Part shown: piece by piece, positions 52,758 to 61,148 of the stretch | Layout of the letters: each line of letters starts with the position of its first letter | Numbering within the stretch: the first letter of the stretch is position 1 | Made by a program: the position numbers and the translations under genes | The notes under the pieces: model-generated | Seen by the model: the letters and a program-made list of their open reading frames with translations, nothing else | Databases searched by the model: none | Told to the model about the DNA's origin: nothing | Source: Labilibaculum sp. | Lineage (GTDB): Bacteria > Bacteroidota > Bacteroidia > Bacteroidales > Marinifilaceae | NCBI RefSeq assembly: GCF_963664555.1 | Contig: NZ_OY761461.1 | Location: 2,976,001 to 3,040,000 of the forward strand | Direction of reading: 5' to 3' | DNA length: 64,000 nt

Positions 52758-54758
52758 CTACTTAATTGCCGCTGCCGTTTTTTTTTGCTTGAAATTTTTA
52801 ATTCCTTCATCCAGAAATCTTACAAAATTGTTTACATCTAAATCGTAAGCTCTTGGTGTAGCTACATCTTTACCGTCCGAATCAAGCAGGCAGTAATATG
52901 GCTGAGCATTTATATTATATCTTGTAATTTGAAAATCTGCATTTTTCTTTCCTAAAGTCTTCTTCTTTTTACCATCATAATTGGAAACAATCCACTCTTC
53001 TTTAGGCAATTCTGTTTTATCATCAACATACATGGCAATAACAATGTAGTCTTCCTGCAAACGCTTCAACACTTGTGGGTCAGACCATACATTCGCTTCC
53101 ATTTCGCGGCAGTTAACACAACCGTGACCTGTGAAATCCATAAATACAGGTTTGTTTTGCTGTTTTGCTGCTGCCATTCCTTCCTTGTAATCGAAATATC
53201 CGTTTAAGCCATGAGGTAAATGTAAAAAGTCAGAATACTTAGCGCTATGGGCTTCCTGATGAACTGCTCCGCTATTGCCCGCATTATTTCGTACAATCTG
53301 ATTGATATCAAAATCCTGAGTTGCTTGTGGTGGAATATATCCTGAAAGAGCTTTTAAAGGGGCTCCGAACATTCCTGGAATCATGTAAACGACAAACGAG
53401 AAGGTTACAACCGCCAATAATAAACGAGGAACACTAACAAATTTCAGTTCACTGTCATGAGAAAATTTCAATTTACCTAATAAATACAATCCCAATAAGG
53501 CAAACACTACAATCCAAACTGCAAGATAAATTTCACGATCTAAAATTCCCCAATGGTAAGTTTGATCAGCAATACTTAAGAATTTTAAACCTAAAGCCAA
53601 TTCTATAAAGCCTAAAACAACTTTTACTGAATTTAACCATCCACCCGACTTCGGCATTTTATTCAACCATCCCGGAAAAATGGCAAACAATGTAAATGGC
53701 ATAGCAAATGCTGTTGAAAATCCTAACATTCCAACAATTGGCATTAAAACTTCACCTCCTGCCGAGGCAACTAAAATGGCGCCCACAATAGGTCCTGTAC
53801 ATGAGAACGAAACCAAAACCAAAGTAAATGCCATAAAGAAAGCACCCAATAATCCACCTTTATCTTCGTTTGATACAGACTTATTCACCATCCAGCTTGG
53901 CATGGTAATTTCGAACATTCCAAAAAAGGATGCCGCAAATACCATAAAAATTAAAAAGAAGAAAACATTAGGAACCCAATGCGTTGATAGAAAGTTGGCA
54001 AAACCCGGCCCCATAACAACAGCGAGTAAAGTACCAATAAAAGAATATATCGCAATAATAGAAAATCCATAGAAGAAAGCCTGCATTCTACCTTTGGCCT
54101 TGTTTTCACTGCTGTGCATAAAAAAACTAACCGTCATAGGAATCATAGGGAATACACAGGGAGTAAAAATTGCGGCTAAACCACCTAAAAAGGCAAAAAT
54201 AAATACTGCCCAAAGTCCTTTCTTGTCTTTAGATTCTTTTACCGGTGCCGGTGCTTCAGCTTTCACTTTTTGTGCTGCTGTTGCAGCTCCACCTTTAATT
54301 TGCAAATCAAAATCATTATCCCCCATTACACATTGTCCCGAAACATCGGAACAAGTCTGATATTCGAAGGTTCCTTTTACATGCAGCGGCAATTCCTTCA
54401 CCAAAATACTTTGGCGCATCTCAGCTTCATTCTCGAAATAGCTTACTTCACCACCCCAAACTTCATCCTGATGCTTATGGGCATTGATTGGTTTTACTTC
54501 ACCTATTCGTTCGTAGCTTGAATTTTCGGTAAAATCAAATTTAATGACTATTGGTCCCAACTCTGGGTCGAAATCGTTTGAGTATACATGCCACGATTTA
54601 TCAATCGATGCCTTAAAAACAACATCCAGCTGATCGCCTACTTTTACCTCTTTATTCGAAAACTCAACTTTCCACTTGGCAGGTTGCAAGACTTGTCCAA
54701 ACGAAAATCCGCTAAACATTACCATCAGAATGGCAAAAACTGTAAATTTCAATTTCAT
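52758..54758 (-). CDS. dsbD: Thiol:disulfide interchange protein DsbD
   Basis: The 666-residue protein moves electrons from cytoplasmic thioredoxin to periplasmic thiol proteins. It has a signal peptide (ending SFGQ), a periplasmic alpha domain (about 22-155, with the Cys pair in TCSDVSGQCVMGD), a membrane domain of about eight helices (about 180-480) with redox Cys in IFTPCVFPM and VSFSCTGPIVG, and a C-terminal thioredoxin domain (about 525-650) with GHGCVNCREM. All three modules and redox pairs are present. The alpha domain is duplicated as a separate gene at 55342-55815, and both genes have the same promoter-like element upstream. Confidence 0.93.
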   Translation of the reverse strand: MKLKFTVFAILMVMFSGFSFGQVLQPAKWKVEFSNKEVKVGDQLDVVFKASIDKSWHVYSNDFDPELGPIVIKFDFTENSSYERIGEVKPINAHKHQDEVWGGEVSYFENEAEMRQSILVKELPLHVKGTFEYQTCSDVSGQCVMGDNDFDLQIKGGAATAAQKVKAEAPAPVKESKDKKGLWAVFIFAFLGGLAAIFTPCVFPMIPMTVSFFMHSSENKAKGRMQAFFYGFSIIAIYSFIGTLLAVVMGPGFANFLSTHWVPNVFFFLIFMVFAASFFGMFEITMPSWMVNKSVSNEDKGGLLGAFFMAFTLVLVSFSCTGPIVGAILVASAGGEVLMPIVGMLGFSTAFAMPFTLFAIFPGWLNKMPKSGGWLNSVKVVLGFIELALGLKFLSIADQTYHWGILDREIYLAVWIVVFALLGLYLLGKLKFSHDSELKFVSVPRLLLAVVTFSFVVYMIPGMFGAPLKALSGYIPPQATQDFDINQIVRNNAGNSGAVHQEAHSAKYSDFLHLPHGLNGYFDYKEGMAAAKQQNKPVFMDFTGHGCVNCREMEANVWSDPQVLKRLQEDYIVIAMYVDDKTELPKEEWIVSNYDGKKKKTLGKKNADFQITRYNINAQPYYCLLDSDGKDVATPRAYDLDVNNFVRFLDEGIKNFKQKKTAAAIK

Positions 54759-54866
54759 TATTTAATTATTTTATAAATTGGATATTGCTCATTTAGGTAT
54801 TATCCAATGCAATTGAGTTGAATTGGTTTTTTTGATTCTTCTTTTACTTCTGTCTTGTTACTGTAG

Positions 54867-54894
54867 AGACAACCAAAACCAGTAATAGGGTGAA
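54867..54894 (-). promoter_or_regulatory. Shared redox-gene promoter-like element before dsbD
   Basis: On the minus strand TTCACC is followed after exactly 16 bp by TTGTCT, 109 bp before the dsbD start codon. The same pair with identical spacing occurs at 55870-55897 and 57554-57581. The geometry resembles an ECF sigma-factor promoter (-35-like CACC, -10-like GTCT); a two-part activator site is the alternative. Confidence 0.55.
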
Positions 54895-55235
54895 AACTAA
54901 AATGAAAAAAAAGCTAATATTTGTTAATTACTAAGCTATTACAAGCACCTCAATTATCATTCACTCCATTATTTTGTTTATTCAAACTAATGTAATTACA
55001 CTGATAATCTATACAAATCAAAAATGCTTTCAATCCAGATTAGATAAAAATTACGATTCTATAAAAGTTCACGTTTTTAGTAATATTTTTTATCGGATCA
55101 GAACAAAAAGCTGTGTTTTGGTTCGTGTTTCATTAAAAATGTAAGGTTTTGCTTATGAAATTATCAACTTCCCGGTCTTAAAAATGATAATCTCTGTAGT
55201 TGCCCTTTGATATTAGGATACGATATACAAACAAA

Positions 55236-55258
55236 AAAACCACCTGACAGGTGGTTTT
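55236..55258 (-). terminator. Terminator after the DsbD-alpha gene
   Basis: AAAACCACCT pairs with AGGTGGTTTT (10 bp, three-base loop) and on the minus strand the T-run extends to seven T. It lies about 85 bp after the stop codon. Confidence 0.85.
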
Positions 55259-55341
55259 AATTCAGAATTTAATCGATATACTAACTAATTAAACTCCTGT
55301 AAAGTATTGGTGTGATTAAAAATTTTGGCAATGGTTAACAT

Positions 55342-55815
55342 TTAGTTAGCCGGATAAGTAATATCAAACTCATCATCTCCCATTACGCACTGTCCACTTA
55401 CATCAGAACAGGTCTGAAATTCGAAGGTTCCTTCAATTTTCAATGGTAAGTTCTTAATTTTTATTTGCTGGCGCATTTCAGCAGTGTTCTCAAAATAACT
55501 TACTTCGCCTTCCCATGTTTTGTCGTAATGCTTTTTGGCATTTATTGGCTTCACATTTCCAATTCTCTCATAGCTTTCATTCTTTTCAAAATCAAACTCA
55601 ATTAAAATCGGACCCAATTCCGGATCAAAATCGTTTGAATACAAATGCCAAGTCTTATCAATAGTGGCCTTAAATACAATATCAATAACTTCTCCAACTT
55701 TAAATTCCTTTTTTGACAACTCTACTTTCCATTTCGATGGAGTTAAGATTTGTCCAAAAGATGATCCGCTTACCATCATTAGCATGATAACTAAACCTGT
55801 AATTTTCCTCTTCAT
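55342..55815 (-). CDS. Stand-alone DsbD N-terminal (alpha) domain protein
   Basis: The start chosen is the second Met (MKRKITGLVIMLM), giving 157 residues with a signal peptide ending SFGQ. The mature protein is a close copy of the DsbD alpha domain encoded next door: both contain YSNDFDPELGPI, SYERIG, GEVSYFEN and TCSDVSGQCVMGD. No membrane or thioredoxin domain follows. It is therefore a periplasmic domain that could accept electrons from DsbD and pass them to targets such as the nearby thioredoxin-fold proteins, or compete with the DsbD alpha domain (inference). It has its own promoter-like element and terminator. Confidence 0.85.
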   Translation of the reverse strand: MKRKITGLVIMLMMVSGSSFGQILTPSKWKVELSKKEFKVGEVIDIVFKATIDKTWHLYSNDFDPELGPILIEFDFEKNESYERIGNVKPINAKKHYDKTWEGEVSYFENTAEMRQQIKIKNLPLKIEGTFEFQTCSDVSGQCVMGDDEFDITYPAN

Positions 55816-55869
55816 ATTCTGCATTTTTGTTTGCTGTTTCTATTCAGAAATTTCTCTTACTTATATTTA

Positions 55870-55897
55870 AGACAATAATCAACACACATTGGGTGAA
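55870..55897 (-). promoter_or_regulatory. Shared redox-gene promoter-like element before the DsbD-alpha gene
   Basis: TTCACC-N16-TTGTCT on the minus strand, 54 bp before the start codon. It is identical in both boxes and in spacing to the elements before dsbD and the thioredoxin-like gene. Confidence 0.55.
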
Positions 55898-56074
55898 TAT
55901 GAAAACAGAAAAATTTGTTAAGATTTGTTAATCCATAAAGGCTTGAACTTTTAATACTCATTTCAAAATCCATTTTCCTTTTTTTAACGCCTCTGTGTTT
56001 GGTGCTCTTTGTCCTACTGAAACAACTAAAGAAGAACATCATTCATTCACTAAGAAAATAGCCGGAACTGTTTT

Positions 56075-56221
56075 CAATCGGCAACTTGTGGCATCCAATT
56101 GGCAAGTTGTACCCGTCAATTAGTAATCTGATGGCTCCCCGAGGCAACAATTGGTGCCCAATTGGCAAAAAGTGGCAGCCAATTGGAAACCTGATGGCTT
56201 CAACAGGCAGTCTCCCGGTAG
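56075..56221. repeat. Minisatellite, seven degenerate 21-bp units
   Basis: Units start at 56075, 56096, 56117, 56138, 56159, 56180 and 56201, exactly 21 bp apart; the common core is CAATTGGCAA followed later by GTGGC or GATGGC. On the plus strand the period gives a seven-residue repeat (QLAxCx-type) but stop codons break it, so it is non-coding. It sits upstream of the DsbD-alpha gene promoter and downstream of the thioredoxin-like gene. Confidence 0.75.
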
Positions 56222-56259
56222 TATCTCAATCCTTTAAAAGTTTGGCTGGGTGAAAAAGA

Positions 56260-56286
56260 AACCCACCTCTAAGGTGAAGGTGGGTT
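56260..56286 (-). terminator. Terminator after the thioredoxin-like gene
   Basis: AACCCACC (56260-56267) pairs with GGTGGGTT (56279-56286); on the minus strand TCTTTTTC follows. It lies 30 bp after the stop codon. Confidence 0.75.
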
Positions 56287-56315
56287 GGCTTGTATGAGTA
56301 AAAAAATCAGCAGAT

Positions 56316-57485
56316 TCAGTTTTTCTCATTCAAAAATATTGCTGACCACAAGTCTTTCTTTTCATCTTCGGGTGCTAACTCTATTGATTTTGCAGCCTGA
56401 ATTTTCGCCTCTTCTGTTCGTCCTGCTTTATTCAATATGCAGGCATATGTATCTATATTCGCAAAATTAGTATTCAATTCAACAGAGCGCTTGGCCATTT
56501 TCACAGCCTTGTTTACCAATTCTTTATCAAGATCCTCTTTTGCTTCAGCAATAGTCCATGCATATTGGTTCAAGTTCTCGAAGTTGTCAAAATCATACTT
56601 TATTCCATAATCAGCCATCGCCAGATAAAATTTTCTCTGATCAGGATCACTTTGAAGCATATTCATATCCAAAAATGCAACCATCTTTGTTCCAACTTCT
56701 TTGTCGAGAGCAATTAACTCTTTCTTTTTAAGACTTAGAGCCTCCATATCGCCTTTACGAGCCAATTGTACCATTTCACCGAACATGGTATACTCCAAAA
56801 ACTGGTCAACCTGTGCTTTATCAGCTACAGCATAAAACCTGGCCTTATTTTTCAACACAAAGTGAAAAACAGGATTTGATGTGCTTTTAATTGTACTGGC
56901 AATTAACTCGGCATCTTTTGCATTAATCAGCTCTTCAGGTTTTTTACTTGAAAAATAGCTGTCAACAGCCTCTTTTGCATCAATACCCGCGTTTGCAGAG
57001 GTCATGATGTACCTTTGCATAAATTCGGAACTACGATCTCCTTTTTCGAATTGTTTGTTTAGTGCAGCCCAGTTATTTTTAGGATCTAAAGCTAACGTAG
57101 CTGCCGCGATAAGTGATTGTGTATCGCCTGCTCCCACCATTTTGTGCTGCAGCTTGCCATCGGCATCCAACCACAATAAAGTAGGAAAAGCAGATATCTG
57201 ATATTTTTCCATTAAAGGTTTTCCTGCTTCCGATTCCATATCCATTTTCACACACACAAAATTCTTGTTAAAGAAAGCTCCGACTTCATCTTGGGTGAAG
57301 ATATTTTTCGCCAAATATTTACAAGGACCACACCATGTGGTGTAACAATCCATGAATACAGTCTTATTTTCTTTTTTTGCTTTTGCCAGGGCCTCTGCAA
57401 ATGTTCCGTGTTCAAATGCTATGCCTTGCGAAAATGCGCTGACAAAAACGAATATGCTTACTAATGATAAAATTATTTTCTTCAT
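56316..57485 (-). CDS. Periplasmic thioredoxin-like protein with C-terminal helical repeats
   Basis: The 389-residue protein has a signal peptide (ending SAFSQ), then a thioredoxin domain (about 22-135) with the active site WCGPC (Cys52, Cys55) in DCYTTWCGPCKYL and the cis-Pro segment ISAFPTLLW. The remaining 250 residues are helical and TPR-like (e.g. LNQYAWTIAEAKEDLDKELV, then NIDTYACILNKAGRTEEAKI). It is a probable periplasmic disulfide reductase receiving electrons from DsbD. A TTCACC-N16-TTGTCT element lies upstream. Confidence 0.85.
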   Translation of the reverse strand: MKKIILSLVSIFVFVSAFSQGIAFEHGTFAEALAKAKKENKTVFMDCYTTWCGPCKYLAKNIFTQDEVGAFFNKNFVCVKMDMESEAGKPLMEKYQISAFPTLLWLDADGKLQHKMVGAGDTQSLIAAATLALDPKNNWAALNKQFEKGDRSSEFMQRYIMTSANAGIDAKEAVDSYFSSKKPEELINAKDAELIASTIKSTSNPVFHFVLKNKARFYAVADKAQVDQFLEYTMFGEMVQLARKGDMEALSLKKKELIALDKEVGTKMVAFLDMNMLQSDPDQRKFYLAMADYGIKYDFDNFENLNQYAWTIAEAKEDLDKELVNKAVKMAKRSVELNTNFANIDTYACILNKAGRTEEAKIQAAKSIELAPEDEKKDLWSAIFLNEKN

Positions 57486-57553
57486 GTGTTTTATTTTTTT
57501 ACTTGGTGAATATTATTAAAGATCAGTCTCTAAATATTTCTATCTTGTTTATA

Positions 57554-57581
57554 AGACAACTAAAATCTATAATAAGGTGAA
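57554..57581 (-). promoter_or_regulatory. Shared redox-gene promoter-like element before the thioredoxin-like gene
   Basis: TTCACC-N16-TTGTCT on the minus strand, 68 bp before the start codon, matching the elements before dsbD and the DsbD-alpha gene. Flanks also agree loosely, with a GTTAA-rich tract upstream. Confidence 0.55.
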
Positions 57582-57691
57582 AGATCAAGTATAAAATATT
57601 GTTAAAATTTATTAACGATAAAATTGAAAAACCGACTGCAATCAAAGAACAAGTTGCTATGCTTAAGCATACCAACATACTTTTGAAAAAA

Positions 57692-57715
57692 GGTCAGACT
57701 TGATAAGGTCTGACC
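57692..57715 (-). terminator. Terminator after the TlpA-like gene
   Basis: GGTCAGAC (57692-57699) pairs with GTCTGACC (57708-57715), eight-base loop; on the minus strand TTTTTTC follows. It lies about 50 bp after the stop codon. Confidence 0.8.
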
Positions 57716-57766
57716 CTTTAAAATTTATTACTATGCGATGAAAGATTCAATAAAACTCATATAAAT

Positions 57767-59116
57767 TTACAAATGACTATTAATGTATTCTAAAACATCA
57801 TCTTCAGAAGGATACGGAGCATGGGTGTTAACGATTTTACCATCTTTATCGAAAAACATGAATCTAGGAATTGAATTGATCTGATATTTTTTGCACAGTT
57901 CAGATCCATTTCCTCCATCAACAATATACTGCGCCCATTCAGGCTTTTCTTTAAGAAGTAATTTTTTCCATGCGTTACTATTTTCATCTATAGAGATGCT
58001 AATAAATCGTATTCTTTCATCCTCTTTATAGTGATCAGCAATTTTCTTAAAATGCGGTATTTCCAATTTACAGGGACCACACCATGTTGCCCATACATCA
58101 ATAAACAAAGCTTTGCCTTTTAAATCTGAAAGATGGAGCATATTTCCTTCAAGGTCCTTCATTTCAAAATCGGGTGCCAAAGCTCCAATTTCCAGTTTTT
58201 TAGTCATGCTGCGAACTGCTGCTATTCTTTCAATTTCTTTGCCATCATTACATATCTCTCTGTAATATTTCATCATCTTCCCAATATCCCCTTTCCCTCT
58301 GTTTTCGAGTATATTACCCATTACATTTGTAGATTCCTGATTCAAGACATCCTGATTTGAAAGACATTTTTTCATCGTTTTCATAATGTCCAGCAAATCA
58401 ACTTCTGGCATATTAAAAATGATATAATAATTTAGAACGGTATTTATATCCGAAAAATCTTCTGATCCAGAACCTGTCCATTCTTCAGATAGGAGGTATT
58501 TGTCAAAATCCGGATCATTTACAATTTCACCGTTTTTCTTCAGCCAATTGAACGCAAATACATAATTATAATATAATGTATTCTTTTTGATCCTATTTTT
58601 CATTTCGCGCACAAAACGGGGATTGTCGATTTGCGCAAGATAACCTTCCTCAATACTTCGTAATTTACTAACACTGCTATTGTAATCCTTAAAATTATCG
58701 TACACCTGAAGAGGATCAAGAAGCTGATAGGTTTTTGCAAAATTTTGATTGTACTCTTTTAAGAATACGTTTTCTGCTAAATTATCGCCAAGAACATTGT
58801 ATCGCGACTCATCTGATTCAACACTCAAATCCATATGTACGATATAATTACGATTTGGCTCAACATATACTTTAAAAATAAAATATCCAATTACAAAAGC
58901 AGCATCGAATTCGGGTTGATCAATTGATGTTGAAAAGCTAAATGTACCATCTTCCTGAACTTTTATTTCTTCCCCTTCATCGGTTGCTAAATTTTTAACA
59001 AAAACTACTTTTTCACTGTCCAGCTTGTGTACTTTGCCTTTAAATGTTGAAATATTTTGGCTGCTAACACATAATGCAATTAACATTATACTTAGTAATA
59101 TCAATATTTTTTTCAT
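57767..59116 (-). CDS. TlpA-like thiol-disulfide oxidoreductase
   Basis: The 449-residue protein has a signal peptide (ending VSSQ), an N-terminal region of about 290 residues of the type found in Bacteroidota TlpA-like proteins (first a beta-rich DUF4369-like part, then helices), and a C-terminal TlpA/AhpC-TSA thioredoxin domain (about 310-449). The redox site is Cys346-Gly-Pro-Cys349 in FIDVWATWCGPCKLEI; INSIPRFMFFD holds the cis-Pro. It should reduce disulfides in the periplasm, probably fed by DsbD. Its ATG overlaps the stop codon of a small upstream frame (ATGA). It lacks the shared promoter element of its neighbours. Confidence 0.88.
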   Translation of the reverse strand: MKKILILLSIMLIALCVSSQNISTFKGKVHKLDSEKVVFVKNLATDEGEEIKVQEDGTFSFSTSIDQPEFDAAFVIGYFIFKVYVEPNRNYIVHMDLSVESDESRYNVLGDNLAENVFLKEYNQNFAKTYQLLDPLQVYDNFKDYNSSVSKLRSIEEGYLAQIDNPRFVREMKNRIKKNTLYYNYVFAFNWLKKNGEIVNDPDFDKYLLSEEWTGSGSEDFSDINTVLNYYIIFNMPEVDLLDIMKTMKKCLSNQDVLNQESTNVMGNILENRGKGDIGKMMKYYREICNDGKEIERIAAVRSMTKKLEIGALAPDFEMKDLEGNMLHLSDLKGKALFIDVWATWCGPCKLEIPHFKKIADHYKEDERIRFISISIDENSNAWKKLLLKEKPEWAQYIVDGGNGSELCKKYQINSIPRFMFFDKDGKIVNTHAPYPSEDDVLEYINSHL

Positions 59117-59316
59117 TTTACTTTTTTTAAATTAAAATAATACTTACTGTTTATGTATTTAAAAATTCTCTCTGAAAGATTATATCCGCGCAGATTTTTT
59201 ACAAGAATTTTCCTATTGAAATCAATCAGAAAATCAAATGGTATTGATATCAAAACATGCCATATAAAATGTTTCTTTTCAGCTATATCTTCGGTAAAAA
59301 AGATGCATCGCAACAT
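59113..59316 (-). CDS. Small hypothetical ORF coupled to the TlpA-like gene
   Basis: This 67-codon frame ends in an ATGA overlap with the TlpA-like start codon, a typical translational coupling arrangement. The peptide (e.g. KKHFIWHVLISIPFDFLIDF, then NLRGYNLSERIFKYINSKYY) is basic and partly hydrophobic with no signal peptide. I do not recognise a family; it could be the 3' end of a decayed gene. Its short length and AT-rich surroundings make it uncertain. Confidence 0.3.
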   Translation of the reverse strand: MLRCIFFTEDIAEKKHFIWHVLISIPFDFLIDFNRKILVKNLRGYNLSERIFKYINSKYYFNLKKVK

Positions 59317-59377
59317 GGCTATGCTTTACTTTTTTGCCTCGATACAACTAAAAATTAATTCATTTTATTTAAAGTCT

Positions 59378-59398
59378 ATTTTGAAATTAAATTGGTAT
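59378..59398. repeat. Second copy of the MITE-like element end
   Basis: ATTTTGAAATTAAATTGGTAT here is identical to 3416-3436, and the next bases (ending TATAGTGCTGCC here, TATAGTTGTGCC there) are also alike. The matching opposite end of an element is not clear nearby, so this may be a solo or decayed copy. Confidence 0.5.
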
Positions 59399-59649
59399 GA
59401 TTCAATATTATAGTGCTGCCACCTCATCCTTCTCTTCAAATCCAGATTTGCCATTTATAACCTTCAGTATCCGGAATAAGTGGTTTACTCAGAAAATATA
59501 GCCGATAAGCTTATGTTGGCCTCCTATATGTATCTAAATTATAAATACAAACCCGTTATTCTCTAATTCATTACAACTAAAAAAAGTGAGCAATAAAGTG
59601 AATAGCAATATTGCTGATATGATCATTTTTCCCGTAGATAATGATTCAT

Positions 59650-59679
59650 GAAACCCGGGAGCTCAGGTCTCCCGGTTTC
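59650..59679 (-). terminator. Probable terminator after the RagB/SusD gene
   Basis: On the minus strand GAAACCGGGAG pairs with CTCCCGGGTTTC with one bulged base. The T-run is weak (TTTCATG). It lies 15 bp after the stop codon. Confidence 0.6.
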
Positions 59680-59693
59680 TAACTTATTCTTAA

Positions 59694-61136
59694 TTAATTG
59701 TTATTCTGATATTCAGGATTCCAAATTATCACAGAAGGCGGAATCTTCATTGTAAGTCTTTCCTTTGTTAATGAATACGTATCAATACCATCTGTATGTG
59801 TGTAGTATTGTTTCATATCCTGAAATAATGAATCATCCCACAAGCGCCTCATATCAAACCATGTAGTTCCCATACCGATTCCTTCCCTTATTCTTTCCGC
59901 AACCACAAATTTGATTAACTCCTCTTGTGTATTCACATCGGCAGGAATATCTGCATATCCGGGTTCTATTCTATTCTCCCTAAATTCGGTCAAGACTGAT
60001 TCGGCTTCAGTTGTTTGTGAATTACGAGCTAAACACTCTGCATACATTAAATAAACATCTGCCACAGTTACACCAATATCTGTTGCTATTCTGCTTGAAT
60101 TTGGATAATAGTAATCAGATGGATCCAAAGATGATTGAGCATACGCACTTAATCCAGAATTTAATCCTGATACCATTGCCAGTCGATAATCATTGGGAGT
60201 AAAATACTTTTCTAAAACTTGAGTTTTTATATGCAGCAAAGTGGAACCTACAAATGAAGGATAAAGAGCCAACCACAATCTTGGGTAGATAGATTCAGAA
60301 TAAAGTGATTCGGGATTGGTCTTTGCAACATTAGGATAAGAAATTTCACCTTCTTCCATCAAATCATTATAATTTAACAAGCCTCTGGAACCATCTGAAT
60401 CAATCTTATTTTTTGCAACTTGAAGATATGGCAGAGCCTTCTCATATTTTCCCATCATCCAATACACCTTTCCCAGCATTGCATTCCCTGTAGGCATAAA
60501 AATCCGTTTAAAATGCTCTTCTCTGTCCTCCAAAAAGGGAAGAGATTCTTCCATTTCTGTTATTACATAATTATAAACTTCTTGAACCTTTGCTCTGGGA
60601 AATTCCACATCAACGGTTGCGGATGTAGTAATTATAGGAATACACAAATCTGAAGCCGCAGTACTTTCATTATATGGAGCACCAAAAAACTGAGCCATCA
60701 TAAAAGTATACCATGCTCTCATAACCCTTGCTTCTGCCCAAACGGCTTTCTTTTCATCCTCAGTTCCATCTGAAGCCTGAAGTACTTCATCTACTACTAA
60801 ATTAATAGTATAAAGTTGTTTACATGGATCATTCCATTCGCTGCAAACATCGTCTGTTCTAAAAATATCAGATTCCCACTTGTATGCATTCATATCTTCA
60901 GCACCCAAAACAGAATACGCAAAATTATAACCGTTTTCGGTAGTAGTAAATTCAAAACTCATATTTGGAAAAACACTTAAAGTAAATATATCGTCTTTTC
61001 CATATAGTAAACCTGCGTAATGTTCCAATTTTTCAGGAACATCGTAACCTCTTGGTTTTACATCCAAATAGTCTGTACATCCTGAAAGCATAACCAGCAT
61101 CAGGAATAGCTGTATAATAATTTTAATCTTTTTCAT
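59694..61136 (-). CDS. RagB/SusD family nutrient-binding lipoprotein
   Basis: The 480-residue lipoprotein (MLSGC, Cys20, then TDYLDVKPRGYDVPEKLEHY) has SusD/RagB traits: the helix DEKKAVWAEARVMRAWYTFM (about 126-146), a TPR-like hairpin GNAMLGKVYWMMGKYEKALP, and the C-terminal VAERIREGIGMGTTWFDMRR with LTMKIPPSV. It pairs with the SusC-like gene 12 bp upstream. It is only distantly like the two SusD proteins of the glucan locus. No glycoside hydrolase lies nearby, so the substrate may be peptide rather than glycan (inference). Confidence 0.9.
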   Translation of the reverse strand: MKKIKIIIQLFLMLVMLSGCTDYLDVKPRGYDVPEKLEHYAGLLYGKDDIFTLSVFPNMSFEFTTTENGYNFAYSVLGAEDMNAYKWESDIFRTDDVCSEWNDPCKQLYTINLVVDEVLQASDGTEDEKKAVWAEARVMRAWYTFMMAQFFGAPYNESTAASDLCIPIITTSATVDVEFPRAKVQEVYNYVITEMEESLPFLEDREEHFKRIFMPTGNAMLGKVYWMMGKYEKALPYLQVAKNKIDSDGSRGLLNYNDLMEEGEISYPNVAKTNPESLYSESIYPRLWLALYPSFVGSTLLHIKTQVLEKYFTPNDYRLAMVSGLNSGLSAYAQSSLDPSDYYYPNSSRIATDIGVTVADVYLMYAECLARNSQTTEAESVLTEFRENRIEPGYADIPADVNTQEELIKFVVAERIREGIGMGTTWFDMRRLWDDSLFQDMKQYYTHTDGIDTYSLTKERLTMKIPPSVIIWNPEYQNNN

Positions 61137-61148
61137 GATATCATAGAA

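Larger units (their letters stand above)
54759..55341. other. 583-bp gap between dsbD and the DsbD-alpha gene
   Basis: The gap has no gene that I can support. It contains the promoter-like element for dsbD (54867-54894) and the terminator of the DsbD-alpha gene (55236-55258). The DNA between them is very AT-rich with no further structure I would defend. Confidence 0.5.
59317..59693. other. 377-bp gap between the small ORF and the susD-like gene
   Basis: Apart from the repeat at 59378-59398 and the terminator at 59650-59679 I see nothing coding. The region is AT-rich. Confidence 0.45.

Noticed and set aside
53680..54072. 130-codon plus-strand ORF inside dsbD
   Set aside because: It is antisense to the well-supported DsbD membrane domain; open antisense frames are common opposite hydrophobic coding regions.
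56075..56221. CRISPR array
   Set aside because: The 21-bp units are contiguous and degenerate, with no constant repeat/variable spacer alternation and no cas genes.
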